A stretch of DNA of 64,000 nt from Rhynchosporium graminicola (GCA_900074885.1 FJUW01000043.1:248001-312000), one strand, 5' to 3'; counted from the first letter of the stretch, positions 11,143 through 24,371 are shown. The notes: generated by a model from the letters alone, not told the origin. Program-made: numbers and translations.

Positions 11143-12540
11143 TTATATATAGAGGTACTAGAGGTAAATTATATCTAACTACTTTTATAATAGAAAATAC
11201 TAGTAGAATAATTAATAATTAGATATTTAATATTTAGATTATTATTAATTAATACTAATACTTAATAAACTTACTTTTTATAATAATTATAGCTTTTATA
11301 TACTCTAGTATACTCTTAATTAGCTTAATTAGAAGATTAGATATAATTATATAATTCTAAGTTTTCTAAATTCTCTTCTTTTATATATTATATAATTTAA
11401 ATATATAATTATTATACTTATCTTCGAAGTAATTTTTTATATATTTCTAAAGAGTCTCGATAGAGTTTAAATTAGAAAAGTAAAAAAGTTATTTAAATTA
11501 TAGAATACTAAAAGCTTTAATTATAATAATAATTTCTTTTATAATATAACTAAAGATATTATCTTATATAAAAATAAGCTCTTAAGCTTCCTCTCGAAAG
11601 CTATTATTATTAATTAAAAATTATATTATAATAAGTAAAATTCTTTAATAATAAGTCTTCGAATTAATTATTTCTTAAGTTTTCTCTTAAAATACTTTTA
11701 GTTTCTTAATACTTTTAAAGAAACTACTTTAGAATATCTAGTTCTTTTTTTATTAAACTTTCTTTTTAATATAATCTTTATTTTACTTTTTATTTATTCT
11801 TTAAAGTATTTTTATTTTTTAATACTAACTATTTTTAATTTAAGTTTTATTAGATTATAAGAACTTATATTAATTATAAAATATTTAGCTTTAATACTCT
11901 TTTATAAATTATAATTAAAGCTTATAATTCTTCTTTAAAATAAGTAGCTTTTATATAATAAATTATACTTTAAAACTTTCTCTTTTTAGTATATTTTTAA
12001 TTACTTTAGAGCTAATATTTTAATATAAGAATTCGAAAGTAAGTTCTTTAAAAGTTATATAATATATTACTTTCGAGGTATATATAAAATTAATAAGTTA
12101 TTAAGTTTAATTTATATTAAAATAAAAAGGTTTATTAATAAATTTTTTAGAAATATTAAGCTTATAATTTAAAATATAATAAACTCTTCGAATAGTAGTA
12201 TTAAGTATCTTTATAATTTTAGAAAGTAGTTTATTATATTAAAAAACTATTTTAATATTATATTTTTAATTTCTTATAGTTTATAACTTTTATTAATATT
12301 AAAGCTTTTTATTAACTAAAGTAAAAAGTAAAATACTTCTATTTAAGTCCTAAATAAAAAGAATATTTTAATTCTTAACTAAGTCCGAAAGAAGAGATAT
12401 AAGATTAGAAAAATTTATTATAATTATCTTAAAATACTTATATTTTAATAATAAACGCGGATATAACTAATATTCTAGTACTCTTATTAGTCGTAAGTAG
12501 TAAGATATAATTTACCCCCGGCACCTCCGTAGTATATATA
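11143..12540 (-). mobile_element. RIP-damaged Tc1/mariner-type DNA transposon, copy 2, inverted
   Basis: Near-complete reverse complement of the unit at 9640-11026. The matching transposase motif lies at 11448-11481 on the minus strand and reads Y-F-S-N-L-N-S-I-E-T-L-stop. The two Pro codons decayed differently in the two copies (CTT in copy 1, TCT here, both from CCT), and this copy keeps the Glu codon as GAG while copy 1 has AAA. The copies were therefore mutated independently. The outer end at about 12498-12530 mirrors the outer end of copy 1. Confidence 0.75.
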
Positions 12541-15500
12541 AGGCTGGATATAATAATATATATGTATTTATAGAACCTGAAGTTTTTCTCCGCAAGTTGG
12601 AGAAAGGTTAGTAATACTTCGAACGGATATGGAATCGGGAACAGATGATTTGAGATAGGACGAAGCGTGCGTGAATCATGAAAAGGTGGGCAGGGGGAGG
12701 CAGTGATGGCCGGATTAGGAAATTCAAAACGAGATGTGTCGGCACGATGTGGGCGGGAGACTCGCTACGAGTAGCTAGGGATCTTCTCGCGGTCTTCTTT
12801 CAGCCCTCTGGAGTACAATCGTTCTATAGCCCTGCTATGACCTTCTTTCTCACCAACCTCCTCAATCCTGGGAACTAATTCGGGTCAGACTTCCGGCGTG
12901 GATATTCTTCGTACAGCAAGCCGCGCTTCAGCCATTTTTCTTGACAGCTGCTTGATTTGACGTGGTATCTCGAGGTCTATGATGTCTGTGGGGGTGGATA
13001 CCCAAAACACACAACGTGGCTCCCGCGTCAATGCCGTGAGTGCATACTCCACAGGCACAGAAGTCCGTATCCAGACCAAAAGCCGTTGTGGAGGAATGGT
13101 ATGGCGTTCTTGAAACCCTTGGAAACGCAATGGTCCTTCCTTCGCTTAGAGATTTGCAGCTTCGAGAATTGCAGATACGCAGCCTGCCGGCCTGCCCGCC
13201 TCGTAAATGGCCAACTCACCCACGGGCAAAACACTCGAATCCATTTTTTGTGTCTAGATTGCTCCGTATACCGTGTGATAATGCCTGAGTCAGAGCTCGA
13301 CTGCCGTTCCGAAGGACCATGGATAGCACATTTCATGCCGAGGATCTTGAGGATGCGTTGATGCATGTCAATCTTTTTCATCCGACCTCTTCTTGGTTTG
13401 TAATGAGAATATACTGTCAGTCAAGAGATGTACCTTGTCCCGAGCTTGCATGTATCTAGGATTGTATGCATGTACAGAGCGCGCTCGAGGCATGGTGCAT
13501 TGTAGTTCCTGAGAAGCAATGATAAGCAATGACTACTCTCGAGATAAGAGATGCGCGCATAAGTGCAAAGCACCTGTGTGTCAATCAATAGCTTCAGATC
13601 GAGAGGTGAGTGGTTAGTGAAGGTCCAGGAAGCGGGGTAGCTAATCAAGTGCTGTACCTATTCCCTGGTAAACAGGCCAGCATTTGTACCTGGCTGCAGC
13701 TGCTAGGAATGCTGCATCACATCGCAACCGTCGTTCGGATGGTATGGTACGAAAGGGGGTAGGAGGTGGATCTTGTCCACCGTTGTAAATCTCAAGGCAA
13801 TGATTCCCAACGAGCAGCGTCGAATTTGCGAGTTGACTCCATAGTTTTCCTATGCAGACATAGTGCTGGACGAGACCCACCTCCAGCCCCCTTCCGTACG
13901 TGGAGATCCAAGAAAAACTGAATGATTGACTGGCATCCATCAATCGCATTATTCACCGTCCAAGACTAAACATGGATCTGTCGCTACAGCATACATGGCG
14001 GGTCGGTACCACAAAGTAGTGTAAAGTGCAGCAGTCCCCTGCCCACCCGTCCCTACCTACTTCTGGCTCCGGGGAACACCTCAAGCTGGCTCAAGATGCT
14101 CAATTACTCTGCGAGTCTGCGCAACGGTCGGGCGGTCAAGTAGCACGTCAGTCAAGGTCCGTGAGATCCTTGAAAGAGTCTCTATATTCTCCTCTTTTCC
14201 AACTGTCCCTCACCAACCCACGACGCCACAACTCAACACCACCTCGGAAGATCTATGGTCCCGTTCCATGGCATCCTTCTAGAACATGGCGTGCGTGCAT
14301 GGCTTGGAGTAGAGCAATGTACGCGTACCCGGTCATGCTTGCTTGATCTCTCTGCCAAGGGTAGACTGTTCGAGTTCCCGTGTATAGATATGGTTAAATT
14401 CCGCTCTCGCGTATTTATTTACTATTGTTAGCGAGAATTAAAAGTCAAAAAGGAGGGTTTCGGGCAGGGCCGAGCGGGCTGTGCCAGCCTGGTACGTTGA
14501 TAGCTCCTCACGCTGTTTTGGCGTCTCTGGACAATCTCCACAGCCACAGATAAGGCTGCTAAAGATAGGCTCGCTCGTTAGGGAGGGAATTGACAGTCAG
14601 ACAGTTGCGCTTATCATCGCGATCCTAGCACCTTCATCTCCGCGATCATGAGCCATCTGTCAAGGCTGGCTGGCTGGCGGTGGTGATGATGATGGCATAC
14701 GATCACGCTTTGTCAGTATGGACTGCGACCAGCGACAACGACCAGTTCGTGTCGCACAGCACAGCACAGCGGGCACATCGTGAGCTTCAAGCCTCGCGCC
14801 CGCGCCCGCGCCCGTGCTCTTCCTTAACTTCGGCCACTAGACATTTACCATACATACTTGTACTGTAAGCCTAGGCAGTCTCCCCCAATGATTGATCGTC
14901 AGACCACGGATCCTGGTGAATTCTCGGCGATAATGCGCCACGACACGGCTCGAAGGAGTAGAGGCAATCGAAGTTCTACATCGAAGCGAAGTTTGAGTTC
15001 CATGCCAGCCCCGGCCAGCCACCAGATCATGAAAGCCGCAGCCGCCGAACACAGTTCGAAGGGCGGTAATATGTAGTACCTCCACCCAGATGAGCCTCTC
15101 TCTCCTCTCACATTGAACCCAACCAACGGGACATAGATAGATAGTTGTACTGTAGGGTTTGTCCGGAATCCTGAGCCCTACAGTAAGTCGGTGTGAATCA
15201 ATTTATCCGGTATCTTTATCTCGCGATCGTACTGTACTGTACTGTATTAGCAGGGGATGCGATGGCGCGTCGCATCGCAGCGGCAGTGGGGCGTACTCAT
15301 CTCGTCTCGTCTCGTATCGCAATCGTAAAATGCGGTCTCCCCATCCCCATCCCCATCCACCCAGCCAGCTATCAGATATCTTCCTTCTCCATCACGTAAA
15401 GACACGACACAACACAACACAACAAACACCACACCACACCACACGACCTATCTCGCGCGCCATGAGCACGATTCATTTTTCAAACACGAGCCGCCTCACC

Positions 15501-17690
15501 CACTACCTTATTCATCACGGCCAAACTCTAAGATCATACATACTGTATCAGTCAGTAGCTTTCTTTCACTCTATAAAACTCTCTGCCTGCCGCCGCCGCC
15601 GCTTCTTTCCCCCACAACTTAGCATTTCCCGCGCCGTTAAGCTCTACTAAGTATTGTAAGCATTGATCTCACTCAACTCGCTTCGAGTCCCACGCTCTAG
15701 AAGCATGGCCCAGTAAAAGCGAAGTCCTCTGAGTTTTTAACTGCCCGTGTATTCTCCGGGAATTTTCAACAGCTGGAATCGCCAAAACAAGGAAATTGAA
15801 AGACCCTGCAAATACAACTCAGCTTTCGTGAGTAGTCCAATATCTAGCATTTTCCCCTCCGAATCGCCGAGGGGGGACTGCGAGGTATGCTTGGAAGCTA
15901 TCCTGATCGGGATACACCTCCGGCCGCGGTATCTTTCCTGTCTCTCGTGAGTCTGTGTGCGTCCGTTTTCTCACGGGAACATCTCGCACCCGCCTCCCCG
16001 ACTGTCTCCTATGAATATCGGTTGATCTCGTGCATTCTTCGAAATCAGGAGGCGAAGATGAGAAGAAACGAGTTCTATGAACTGGGCAGCCCGTCGAAAG
16101 TCTCGTGGATGCTAATCTTAGAACATGTAACCTGACTTCAGCAACTAAAGTTTTGGAGGCCTTGGTCAAGCTAGACTCCTTTAGTAGACTGTCGGTATTC
16201 TGTTAGATCTCACATCATGACAGATGTCCCTTGATATGGAATGAAATCCGCCTCCGCGATCTAATATGCCTCACTCTTCCTCACAAAGGCGCTATGACCA
16301 GAATACGATAACAGCTTTCAAGGGGCACTTCTGAAGGCTCAAAATACCAGTTTAGAGCCAGCCTATACCTGCCTCGCCCGGAGGAACTACTGTAGCTAAA
16401 TTCACAAGTCGCAAAAGCCGCCTTGCTCCATCTTCACCGCTGATTCGCCACTCGTTCCAAAGTCCTATGAGAGGTTGATGATGGGATGCAAGCAATCAAG
16501 CAAGCTTGTCGATGTGCAGCGCTTAAAGAGAGCCTATCCGCGAAAGTATCGCAGGTGGCAGTTATTGGTGGTATTCTTTCGGGTGGCGGAAAACTTGTGC
16601 CTTCTAGGACTGAAGATCTGGGATTGGCAGGAGAAGAAACGTTACCTGGGGTATGGCTTGGTATGATTGGTTAAGTGGGAATTCTGGGCTTGAGAGAGGA
16701 GCTTCTGGAAGGGGTTGTGGAAGGTGTTGATGAAGGATTCGTGGATTGTGATGTCTGTGCATGGTGGTGATGTGTGAGATAAGAAGTATTGGTGTCATGG
16801 TATCTAATATATATATATCTCTCTATATATAGATGTATATATATATATATATATATAGATATATATCTATCTATATATATATATATGTATTGCAGTGAGG
16901 TGTGAATGTGGTAATTATCAGTGCGCCTGTAACAAGAAGGCAGGGTACGAACGGAGCTTCATGCTTGCTGGCTGGCATAAGATATCGCCTCCTCATCTGC
17001 TGAGGCAGGTAGTGATGCAATATTACAAGATACCGCTAAGGCTGCGCTTTGTGTCTTGGTGATGTTGCACAGCATATCTAGTAGGTAGGGTTAGGATATA
17101 GCTGAGGGAGGGGAGGCAATATAATTCCCAGCTCTCTACAAAACTATTTACAAGTTTGCCGCTTGGAGAAAGATACTGACGTCGTGATTCTGATTCTGAT
17201 TCTGATGATCGAAAATATGTGACGTCTTACTATAGGAAGTGACAGTAATGCGACGAGATTTGATAGGGATGCGAGAGCGCGGGGCTTTGTTTGAGTTCAT
17301 GAAATGAATGATGCAATTCGTCAATATGGACCAAGTATGGAAAGGGCACCACAATATATCCGGATCGATGTTTGCATGGTTTCCATGGTATCCTCCCTTA
17401 ATTTGTAATTATCTAAAGGTTTGAGATGTTGATGGAATATGACTTCAAATATATGAACTTCAATATGATCACGTTTGAGACACATGATACTATGGGGGGG
17501 CTCCTCCTTATCGAGTCGGCGATAAGGAATTAAGCTTTAAATTATTTTCGCGATTTCTGCAAATTAGCATCCTAGATTGGGAGTTCGACCTGCAAGAGAC
17601 GACGTCAATTCGTTCTCCGACACATACCCATTGGACACGAATAGAAATCGAAAGACGAAACGAGAGATTTGAAAAGGGAAATCCGCAAAC
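12541..17690. other. 5.1-kb region without a convincing gene
   Basis: Base composition returns to normal right after the inverted repeat. A minus-strand stretch at 12885-13130 has protein-like composition (ends EARLAVRRISTPEV) and overlaps another open minus frame at 13028-13381, but I recognise no domain, and it could be a gene relic. Elsewhere there are only short frames, GTACTGTACTGTACTGTA and ACACC-type simple repeats near 15235-15450, and an AT-microsatellite at 16806-16890. Confidence 0.4.
16806..16890. repeat. TA-rich palindromic microsatellite
   Basis: About 85 bp of TA, TATC and TAGA units with many self-complementary stretches. Confidence 0.9.
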
Positions 17691-18535
17691 ATGGGTCGCG
17701 AATTACAGAAGAAGAAGAAGAGATCTTCGATCCCGAAGATCAAGATGAAGCCTAAGTCCAAGAGGGTCAATCCATTGGGCAATCCGATCATTGCTGCGAA
17801 TTGGTTCGTACTCCCCTCTTCTTCCTTCTGGAAGTTTTTGTAATCATTCTGCGATACATCCTGCAATACGCGAAAACCCTCCTTCTGAGTCGCTCTTGCG
17901 CTCGTCATTTCGAGTCGAGAAATATCTGATGTTTCCCCAGGAACCAAGATGAGACTCTTACCCAAAACTACCGCCGTCTAGGCCTCACATCTCGACTCAA
18001 CTCTGCGACAGGCGGTATCGAAAAGCTCCGCGCAGGCGACGTCTCCAAATCCTCCACTACATCCAAACTCGCCATCTCCAATGCCATTCCCAAACAATTT
18101 GCGCCCGTATCCGCGCGCGTTGAACGAGACCCTGAGACTGGAAAGATCTTACGGGTCATTCACACCGAAGATGAGAATCCGCTCAACGATCCGCTGAATG
18201 CAGTCGAGGCAATGGACTTCGAAGGTGCTGAGGACGATGGCGAGGTTTTCGAAGGCTTTGAAGGGGAGGTGGCACCGAAGAAGAAGAGCAAGAATGAGAT
18301 CGTGAGGAAGTTGGAGGAGCAGGCTAGTATGATTCCAGAGAAGAAAGAGAGGAGTCAGAGTGAGCGGGAGAGGGAATGGATCGAGCGTCTGGTTGGCAAG
18401 TGGGGTGAGGATTTCGAGAAGATGGCTAGGGATCGGAAACTCAACCCTATGCAGCAGACGCCGGCGGATATCAAGAGGAGAGTGGGGAAGTGGAAGGCCA
18501 AGGGAGGTGTGCTACCTGACGCGATTGAAGCTTGA
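17691..18535 (+). CDS. NOP16: NOP16, 60S ribosome biogenesis protein
   Basis: Nucleolar protein acting in pre-60S subunit assembly. Two exons: 17691-17803 and 17941-18535, with an intron from GTTCGT to CCCCAG (137 nt). The splice makes codon TGG, giving NPIIAANW then NQDETLTQNYRRLGL, the conserved heart of the family. The 235-residue product starts MGRELQKKKKR, a strongly basic N-terminus, has an acidic middle (about 120-150) and ends in a basic helical region (RKLNPMQQTPADIKRRV, about 207-223), all normal for fungal Nop16. The start is the first ATG before the conserved basic tract. GTTCGT is a slightly unusual donor, but it is the only one that restores the conserved junction. Confidence 0.93.
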
Positions 18536-19733
18536 TGTATGACGAAAGCTTGGAAAGTCCTGTGAAGGATGTAAAAGATCTGGTGTTCGGCGTTCTTAAG
18601 GATAGGTTGACATTTCTTGTCTCATTTCTGCCATTGACGTATGAGATACGTTCGCTGAACGGATCTGCTAGTTTGAAAGACTTCAAACCCATGTCCATAA
18701 CAGTCAATCAATCACTGCCGGGAATACTCCATTGCCAAACTGCAATGACCAAATCTCAATATCAATTTATATTGTGACTGGGTTTGGAACATTGCGCCGG
18801 TCTTGTGAACGCTCCAGAGCAGGGTCATACGAGCAGCACTTGTTCTCCCGAGGAGACAACTATCTCCGCTTCGCTTCTCTCTTTGCGGAGAGTTGTGAGA
18901 AAATGACATTGTGGCGTCTGCCCAGTCTGACCTTTGCAAGAACTCTCATTTCGACTTCCGACACCCCTCCGGAAAACAATTGGTATAATGATAATGAATT
19001 CATCTCGACAGAGACCCGGTTCAATGATTGATTTCCCCTTCGCGAGTTATGCCATGTCGATGATGAATAGTTGTAAAACCTCATGGCATTCTGCCTTCTT
19101 CGTTGCGAATTATGGGGCTGTTGATCAGAACGCCATCTTGTTCTCTAGTTCTTCGGTATTGCGAGGGTGAGGTTGAGTAGCAAGACTGTTGTCATTTTTC
19201 CTTTCCACCATGCGCCATTCCAGTCGCCCAGTGGTGCTCAGTCTGATTCAAAGCTTTGAATCAAAAAGATCTCTTTCAGCGCCCAATGACTACAGTAGTG
19301 AATTCTGTCTGTTTCATCAGAACGGTAAATATGTCCAATCCCAAGAGTGAGTCAGAAGGATCGAGAATGATCTCAGTGCTGTCAGAAAATTCACTCACGC
19401 TGCTACGTTCTTGCCTGAAACGATTGCCGAGACCTGTTGACGAAGTTATAAATCCACAAAAAGTCACCCGCTCCTTCCCATCATCACTCGTCAATAGCTC
19501 CACAGTCAAATCACAAGCTTACTCAACATCGCAAGAGACAAGCAAAGCAAGATCATCACTTCATCAAGAAGAGCGTCACTTCAAACCCACAACCCTACCA
19601 CCTTCGCAAAGGATAAGCAATCAAAGCAAAGTCTTCCCTCCATCAGAAAGAGTCTTCAAACCGAACTCACAACTCTGCCAACATCACCTTCAATAAGAAA
19701 GCAAATTCGCTTTACGCAAGATAACCCCACAAC
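18536..19733. other. Intergenic between NOP16 and Myb-like gene
   Basis: No recognisable gene. The final 450 bp are rich in CA, TCA and AAG and probably hold the promoter and 5' leader of the downstream small protein. Confidence 0.5.
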
Positions 19734-20129
19734 ATGTCATCCTTCAGCTCCGAAGAGCTTCGCCTCCTTGACCTGGTCCTCGGAAAGTCTATCGAGCTAG
19801 ACAAGGCTGCTGCTGCGGACCTTCTAGGCTGTACAGCCAATGCGGCTCGGCAGCGATGGACTGCGTTGAGAGGGAAGATTAGGACTGCTGCCGGGGGCGA
19901 GGCTAAGGCTGCAGGCGGTACGAGAGGTATTGCGAAGAAGGTTGTGAAGAGAAAGGGAGCGAAGGAGGACGGTGAGGAGGGAGAAGACAACGAGCAAGCC
20001 GTTACAAAGATCAAGAAGCCGAGGAAGCCGGCGGTGAAGAAGGAGAAGAAGCCAGATGTGAAGGAGGAAAGTGAGGAGAGAGACGAGGATGACGACGGTA
20101 GTGATGGGGACGAAATGGATGACGCCTGA
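19734..20129 (+). CDS. Small Myb/HTH-like nuclear protein
   Basis: Single-exon 131-residue protein with an ACAACATGTC start context. Residues 1-50 (SSEELRLLDLVLG, then AAAADLLGCTANAARQRW) fit a three-helix Myb/SANT-like fold of the type seen in many short ascomycete proteins. The rest alternates Lys/Arg-rich tracts (KKVVKRKGAK; KKPRKPAVKKEKK) with a very acidic tail ending in a run of Asp/Glu. Such a basic-then-acidic tail suggests a chromatin or nucleic-acid role. No specific function is known to me. Neighbouring NOP16 is on the same strand, but 1.2 kb away, so they are separate transcription units. Confidence 0.75.
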   Translation: MSSFSSEELRLLDLVLGKSIELDKAAAADLLGCTANAARQRWTALRGKIRTAAGGEAKAAGGTRGIAKKVVKRKGAKEDGEEGEDNEQAVTKIKKPRKPAVKKEKKPDVKEESEERDEDDDGSDGDEMDDA

Positions 20130-21600
20130 GTTTTGCTATCGAGTTAAGGATAGCTAACAATGGCTAAGGAAGACGCGGGCTCGAGGTTCGATGCGTTGAT
20201 CTCCAAGGGGTAGGTAACAAAGCAATGCAACACAAGAATCAGGCGCAAGCATCTTTGTTTACAGTCCTCGCTTAATGAGAATTGCCTGACATTAACCTCT
20301 TTTTTCTGACTATGTGGTACCACGTTCTCCTTGTCCGCTACCATTTTTTCTAATTGCTATCGCGAAATTCAAACATTTCTTGAAATATGTGCCGTGAGGC
20401 TTAAGAGATCATACCGAACGTATACCGCTAAGAGCTTCGACTTTGCAGTTGTTTTGAAAGGAAAGCTAGCTTGTCTACAGGGATCTAATCTTGTCATCTT
20501 GCAGTGACCATCCCTTCTTTTCCCACTGCTTCTCTGATTTCCTCCCCATTGTCTTTTATCACAAATGATCTCAACCACGTCTCTAGAAGCACGAATCAGT
20601 AAGCACGTATGTTCAATAGGTAATCTCTTCGTATTACTGCAGTACCGCCTTTACCACTTCTCTGGACTTGTGTTCCCGAACGTGTCGGATGAAAAAAGTT
20701 GCAAGCAAATATATTATCTTATATGGCAGCCGTATACAAAGTGATAGAAGCAATTTAAGTGGTATCGTCAGCGCAAGCATCAGGATGGGGATAAAGAATC
20801 AAGGTCCTTGAGTAAGCGCCATTTCTTTCTTCCGAAGCCTTACAACGAGCTCTGGTATGTCAGCATGGTTCAAGAATGATGTCAATGTCGAAGCATCGTA
20901 AGTAAATCGGATAACACCCTGCTGTTCTGGGCTGCAAAGGTTATTGCCACAAATACCAACAGTTACCGACTCATACAAAAGGCTTCGAAGGGGTTGGGGA
21001 ACTCACGTGAAAACACCACCTTATACCAGTCACTACACAGTGAAGCAGCACGATGGAGAAGTTTTGGATAGTGATATCCCAGCATGGATGACCGTCTCCA
21101 CGGTAATAGTTCCAGTAAATCTGGAACTCGGCACCATCGAGATCTTATACTGCGCCTAGCCTATGATGATATTCCGCTTTGAACCCAAATCCTCTCGTTG
21201 CTTGTTCGAGCCATGCTGCAGCTCTAATGAAAGTGGATCTGCAGAGGCTGCTGGGGGAGAGAAAGAATAAGGTGTGTTTGGGCTCGTGGGCTCAGGCGGC
21301 TATCCCCAGGCAATCTTCAATGGTACACCAGGAGCAGGGAACGGCTCCCAACTATAGCATGCTTAGTGTACTGTATACATACCTCAATGTTCACGAAAGG
21401 AAAATCCCGACCGGCTTACACGCATTATCCCTCATTCTTCCACGTTCTAGAAAGAAATCTCTTCTCGGCTCATGCAGTGACAGATTAAAACCACCACCAA
21501 TACCACTCTCCCTTTAAGTCTGCGAATGGTCGTGAATGTATCGATGGAACGAGGATCCGTCAGGAAGACCCATACTATCAATGGCCATTCTCGGGGGGTC
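20130..21600. other. Intergenic, no gene seen
   Basis: Only short frames without domains. No repeats of note. Confidence 0.4.
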
Positions 21601-21607
21601 CCTATTG

Positions 21608-22470
21608 TCAATAGAGCACTGCTTGATCTCTTGGTAGCGAGGACAGCCATAAAAATGATGGAGGTTCTGCTGCCACGAGCTTTCGCCGTGTCTTCGGGTC
21701 TGCGAATGGGTTGAAATTCCGATTTTCAATATTGGCATCATTGATTTTGACGCTAGCTTTGTTTGATGTCGGTCCTGTCGGATCATATATGTCATTCAAG
21801 ATCGATCTGTCCTTCAATCTCCGGGAGTTATTTGCTGCTGTCGCCGATTTTACAGCAACAGGAGCTCCAATGTCGATCTCATGATCCATTCCTATTGGTT
21901 CTAGGTCATATTCTCGCTTGTTTTTTTTTTTTTCAAGTAGAGAGTCCTTCTCGAATCCTACAATTTCGAGCATGGTCTTGTCGATCTGTGTCCTGAGGCC
22001 AACGAGTGATTGGTGATGAGTAAAACATGCACATGTGTGATTGTCTGTAGGCTGGAGGTGCCACATACAATGTTGATGGACCCATTACCAATGCCGCATT
22101 ACCGATCTGTCCAATTTATGTTGTCCAGAAGCCTTCCATGAAAAGTTTCTCTACAAGTGCAGTTCCCCAGACGTGGTACTTACAGCTGATTCGTGTAGGA
22201 GAGTGCTTGAGACGGCACATCTGTGAATGACCCTTATGTGCTGAGTTAGCGATTTTGTGAAAATTGAATAATGAGGAGGGTGGAAATTGACTTACAGCTC
22301 AGCTGGATTGAAATCGTTCCGAAGGAGAAGTTGCCTACACAGAGCAATCCAAGCAAGCCAAACATTCCGCAAGTCACTCCTCCTTCCAAAAGGACGCCAC
22401 TTGGAAGAGCTGGAGATGGACGGACGATTTGAAGACCTACAGCAGGACCACCAAATCTCAGTAGGAGCAA
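21608..22470 (-). other. Possible multi-exon minus-strand gene end, unidentified
   Basis: The minus strand carries coding-like pieces separated by good intron signals. An exon-like segment near 22310-22440 (read as GMFGLLGLLCVGNFSFG in one frame, DLRNVWLAWIALCRQLLLRN in another) is followed by a GTAAGT donor at about 22301. A 27-codon piece near 22190-22235 ends at another GTAAGT. After an acceptor at about 22004 comes a hydrophilic tail (TQIDKTMLEIVGFEKDSLL and onward to a stop at 21608) with a KKKNKRE stretch. This could be the cytoplasmic tail of a membrane protein, but I cannot assemble a consistent model and do not recognise a family. It may be a decayed gene. Confidence 0.3.
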
Positions 22471-23551
22471 TATCTCTCCTTACTTGAAGCATCTTTGTAG
22501 TAGTCCTATTGTACAGATCTCAGAATAAGCACACCTGTCTATGAAGACTAAAGCAAAGCTTACAGCACGTACAACACTTCAGGTCTAGATAGCCTAGAGT
22601 AAGAGGCTAGAGAGCGAAGGTGGAGGGATTTCCTCACCAAATATCGACTGTTTGTGACTTGGTAGCAGACCTTGTGGCTCCAACATGTTTGGGTCTTCTA
22701 CTAGGCAAGCCATCAGGTCATGCCCGCCATGAACTCAAGGTCACACACTTCTTCAAATGCTATCCTCGATCTGACCCTGGGCTGCAATTTGAGGGTGTGT
22801 TTGTGTTCTCTTGGAGCCGGAGACTATTGGCTTGCGCTCGCCATTGAAGAGTGTATAACAGATGTTAGTAAGTCGTAGATCGCCTTACAAGTTGATAGGA
22901 CCAAGAAGGGGCACCTTACCACGAGTCTACCAACTGATTCACCAATATGCGCAATGTCAAGCTAAAGCATGGCTCTATAATCGCCCAAACTCGTGGATCT
23001 TCGGCCTATGAAAATGCTAAGCTTTGCCGTGCCAGAAACAATGAACCACCTACCAGCCAGATTCCATTCGCGCCATCTACCAATACTGAGATTGTACCCA
23101 AATTCTCGGGCACGGTCTCTTCTATTGACCATTATGATTGAGCAAATGATGGATGTAAGGTTTCGTTCAGGTCAGATGTCAATATAAAGGCGATAAAGCT
23201 CCTACTTCATGAATGTCAGCTCCATTACCTACACAAACAATGCTCCTTAACATACAACCAGTCAATTCATCGGTTGTGAATCCCGGGGGCCGGACCCGCT
23301 GGTACCTGTCCATCTTGATTAAACTACCCGTCTTCTGACCTCGACATGTACTATCGAATCGCTGTTAGGTCTGATCGGAGTCATGCACTCTTGCCAGTAT
23401 ACTTCATGACGGCATGATCTGATGTTAAACCCCGGGAAAGGCCAAGTTTCCTGGCCAATCTGGTACGATTTGCTACAAGTTGACTCCGATAAACAGTATT
23501 CACACAGATCAGAAAGCTGTAGCAATGGAAGCTGAAGGAAACAAGCAATAA

Positions 23552-23785
23552 TCAACGCTTGTGTGTAGGTAGTGTTAGCCCCGTAACATCATATCGGATT
23601 AAGCCAACTCTGCGGTCGTTCTCGATATCCTTCCTCAATGGAGCTTCGAGATGTGGCACAGGACCATCGGGAACCAAAGGGACGCTTAATCCAGACATGT
23701 TCAATTGTGTTTTGACGGTCTGCAGTATATTTCAAGAAATCTGCCTCTCTGCTAGTATGCCGCTTTCGAAGGGGTAGACTTTGCT
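23552..23785 (-). pseudogene. Conserved-looking coding fragment, unidentified
   Basis: The minus strand reads 78 codons with one internal TGA: KVYPFESGILAERQIS, stop, NILQTVKTQLNMSGLSVPLV, then PDGPVPHLEAPLRKDIENDR and VGLIRYDVTG. The composition and regular phrasing look like genuine protein, and TGA is one G-to-A step from TGG. I cannot name the family. It may be an exon of the same locus as the pieces on either side, or a separate relic. Confidence 0.35.
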
Positions 23786-24371
23786 CAACAAATAAACTAC
23801 TGATTGCTGTTTCGTGAGATGATCAACAGGCAGATAGAGGCTAGTACTGACGATCATGCTTTCGGTATCTTTTCAAGGCAGATGCCAATTTTATCCTTGA
23901 ATATTTATATGCTGAAGAGGCTGCAAGAACTTTACGGGGAAAAAAAGAGAGACGGCACCGCTCTCGATCAGGATTTGTGATCGGAAGGTTTACAAAGTGC
24001 TGACAGTTTGCATCCTAAGCAGTGTCCACAGCCAATAATGCAGTCGGATTATTGATACTTAGCACCGAGGACCCGCACGACGGAAACAAATTCTCTCACA
24101 CAATGGAGGCCGGCCTTTCATTTTCATTTGGGAATCGCGAAAAAAGTCCTGATATATGGTAGTGAAGATCAGGAAGCATCCGATACGATTGTGGACGAGA
24201 CCTGTGGTACTTGCCCTCATTAGATGAGCCTAGAGATCATGAAATCGTCAGACCTTAGAGACCGTTGGAGACCTAGCTCAATAGACCCGTGACAACAGTA
24301 TAGATTTCCGAAAGCGTGAAAACGCCATCTTTGCGAACTTTGTAGACAGACTGCACTGATGAGCGCCTTAT

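Larger units (their letters stand above)
9640..12540. repeat. Giant inverted repeat, about 1.39-kb arms, about 116-bp spacer
   Basis: Left arm 9640-11026 and right arm 11143-12540 are reverse complements over their whole length, by eye with only scattered transitions. The spacer (11027-11142) is less AT-rich and contains GTAGATCTACTAC, a short palindrome. The structure arises from two head-to-head transposons and could form a hairpin or cruciform. Confidence 0.85.

Noticed and set aside
9640..12540. CRISPR-like or satellite array in the AT-rich block
   Set aside because: No short direct repeats with regular spacing; the structure is one large inverted repeat.
15819..16169. 116-residue minus-strand Arg/Ser-rich frame
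   Set aside because: Composition follows local CG-rich codons; no homology signal or start context.
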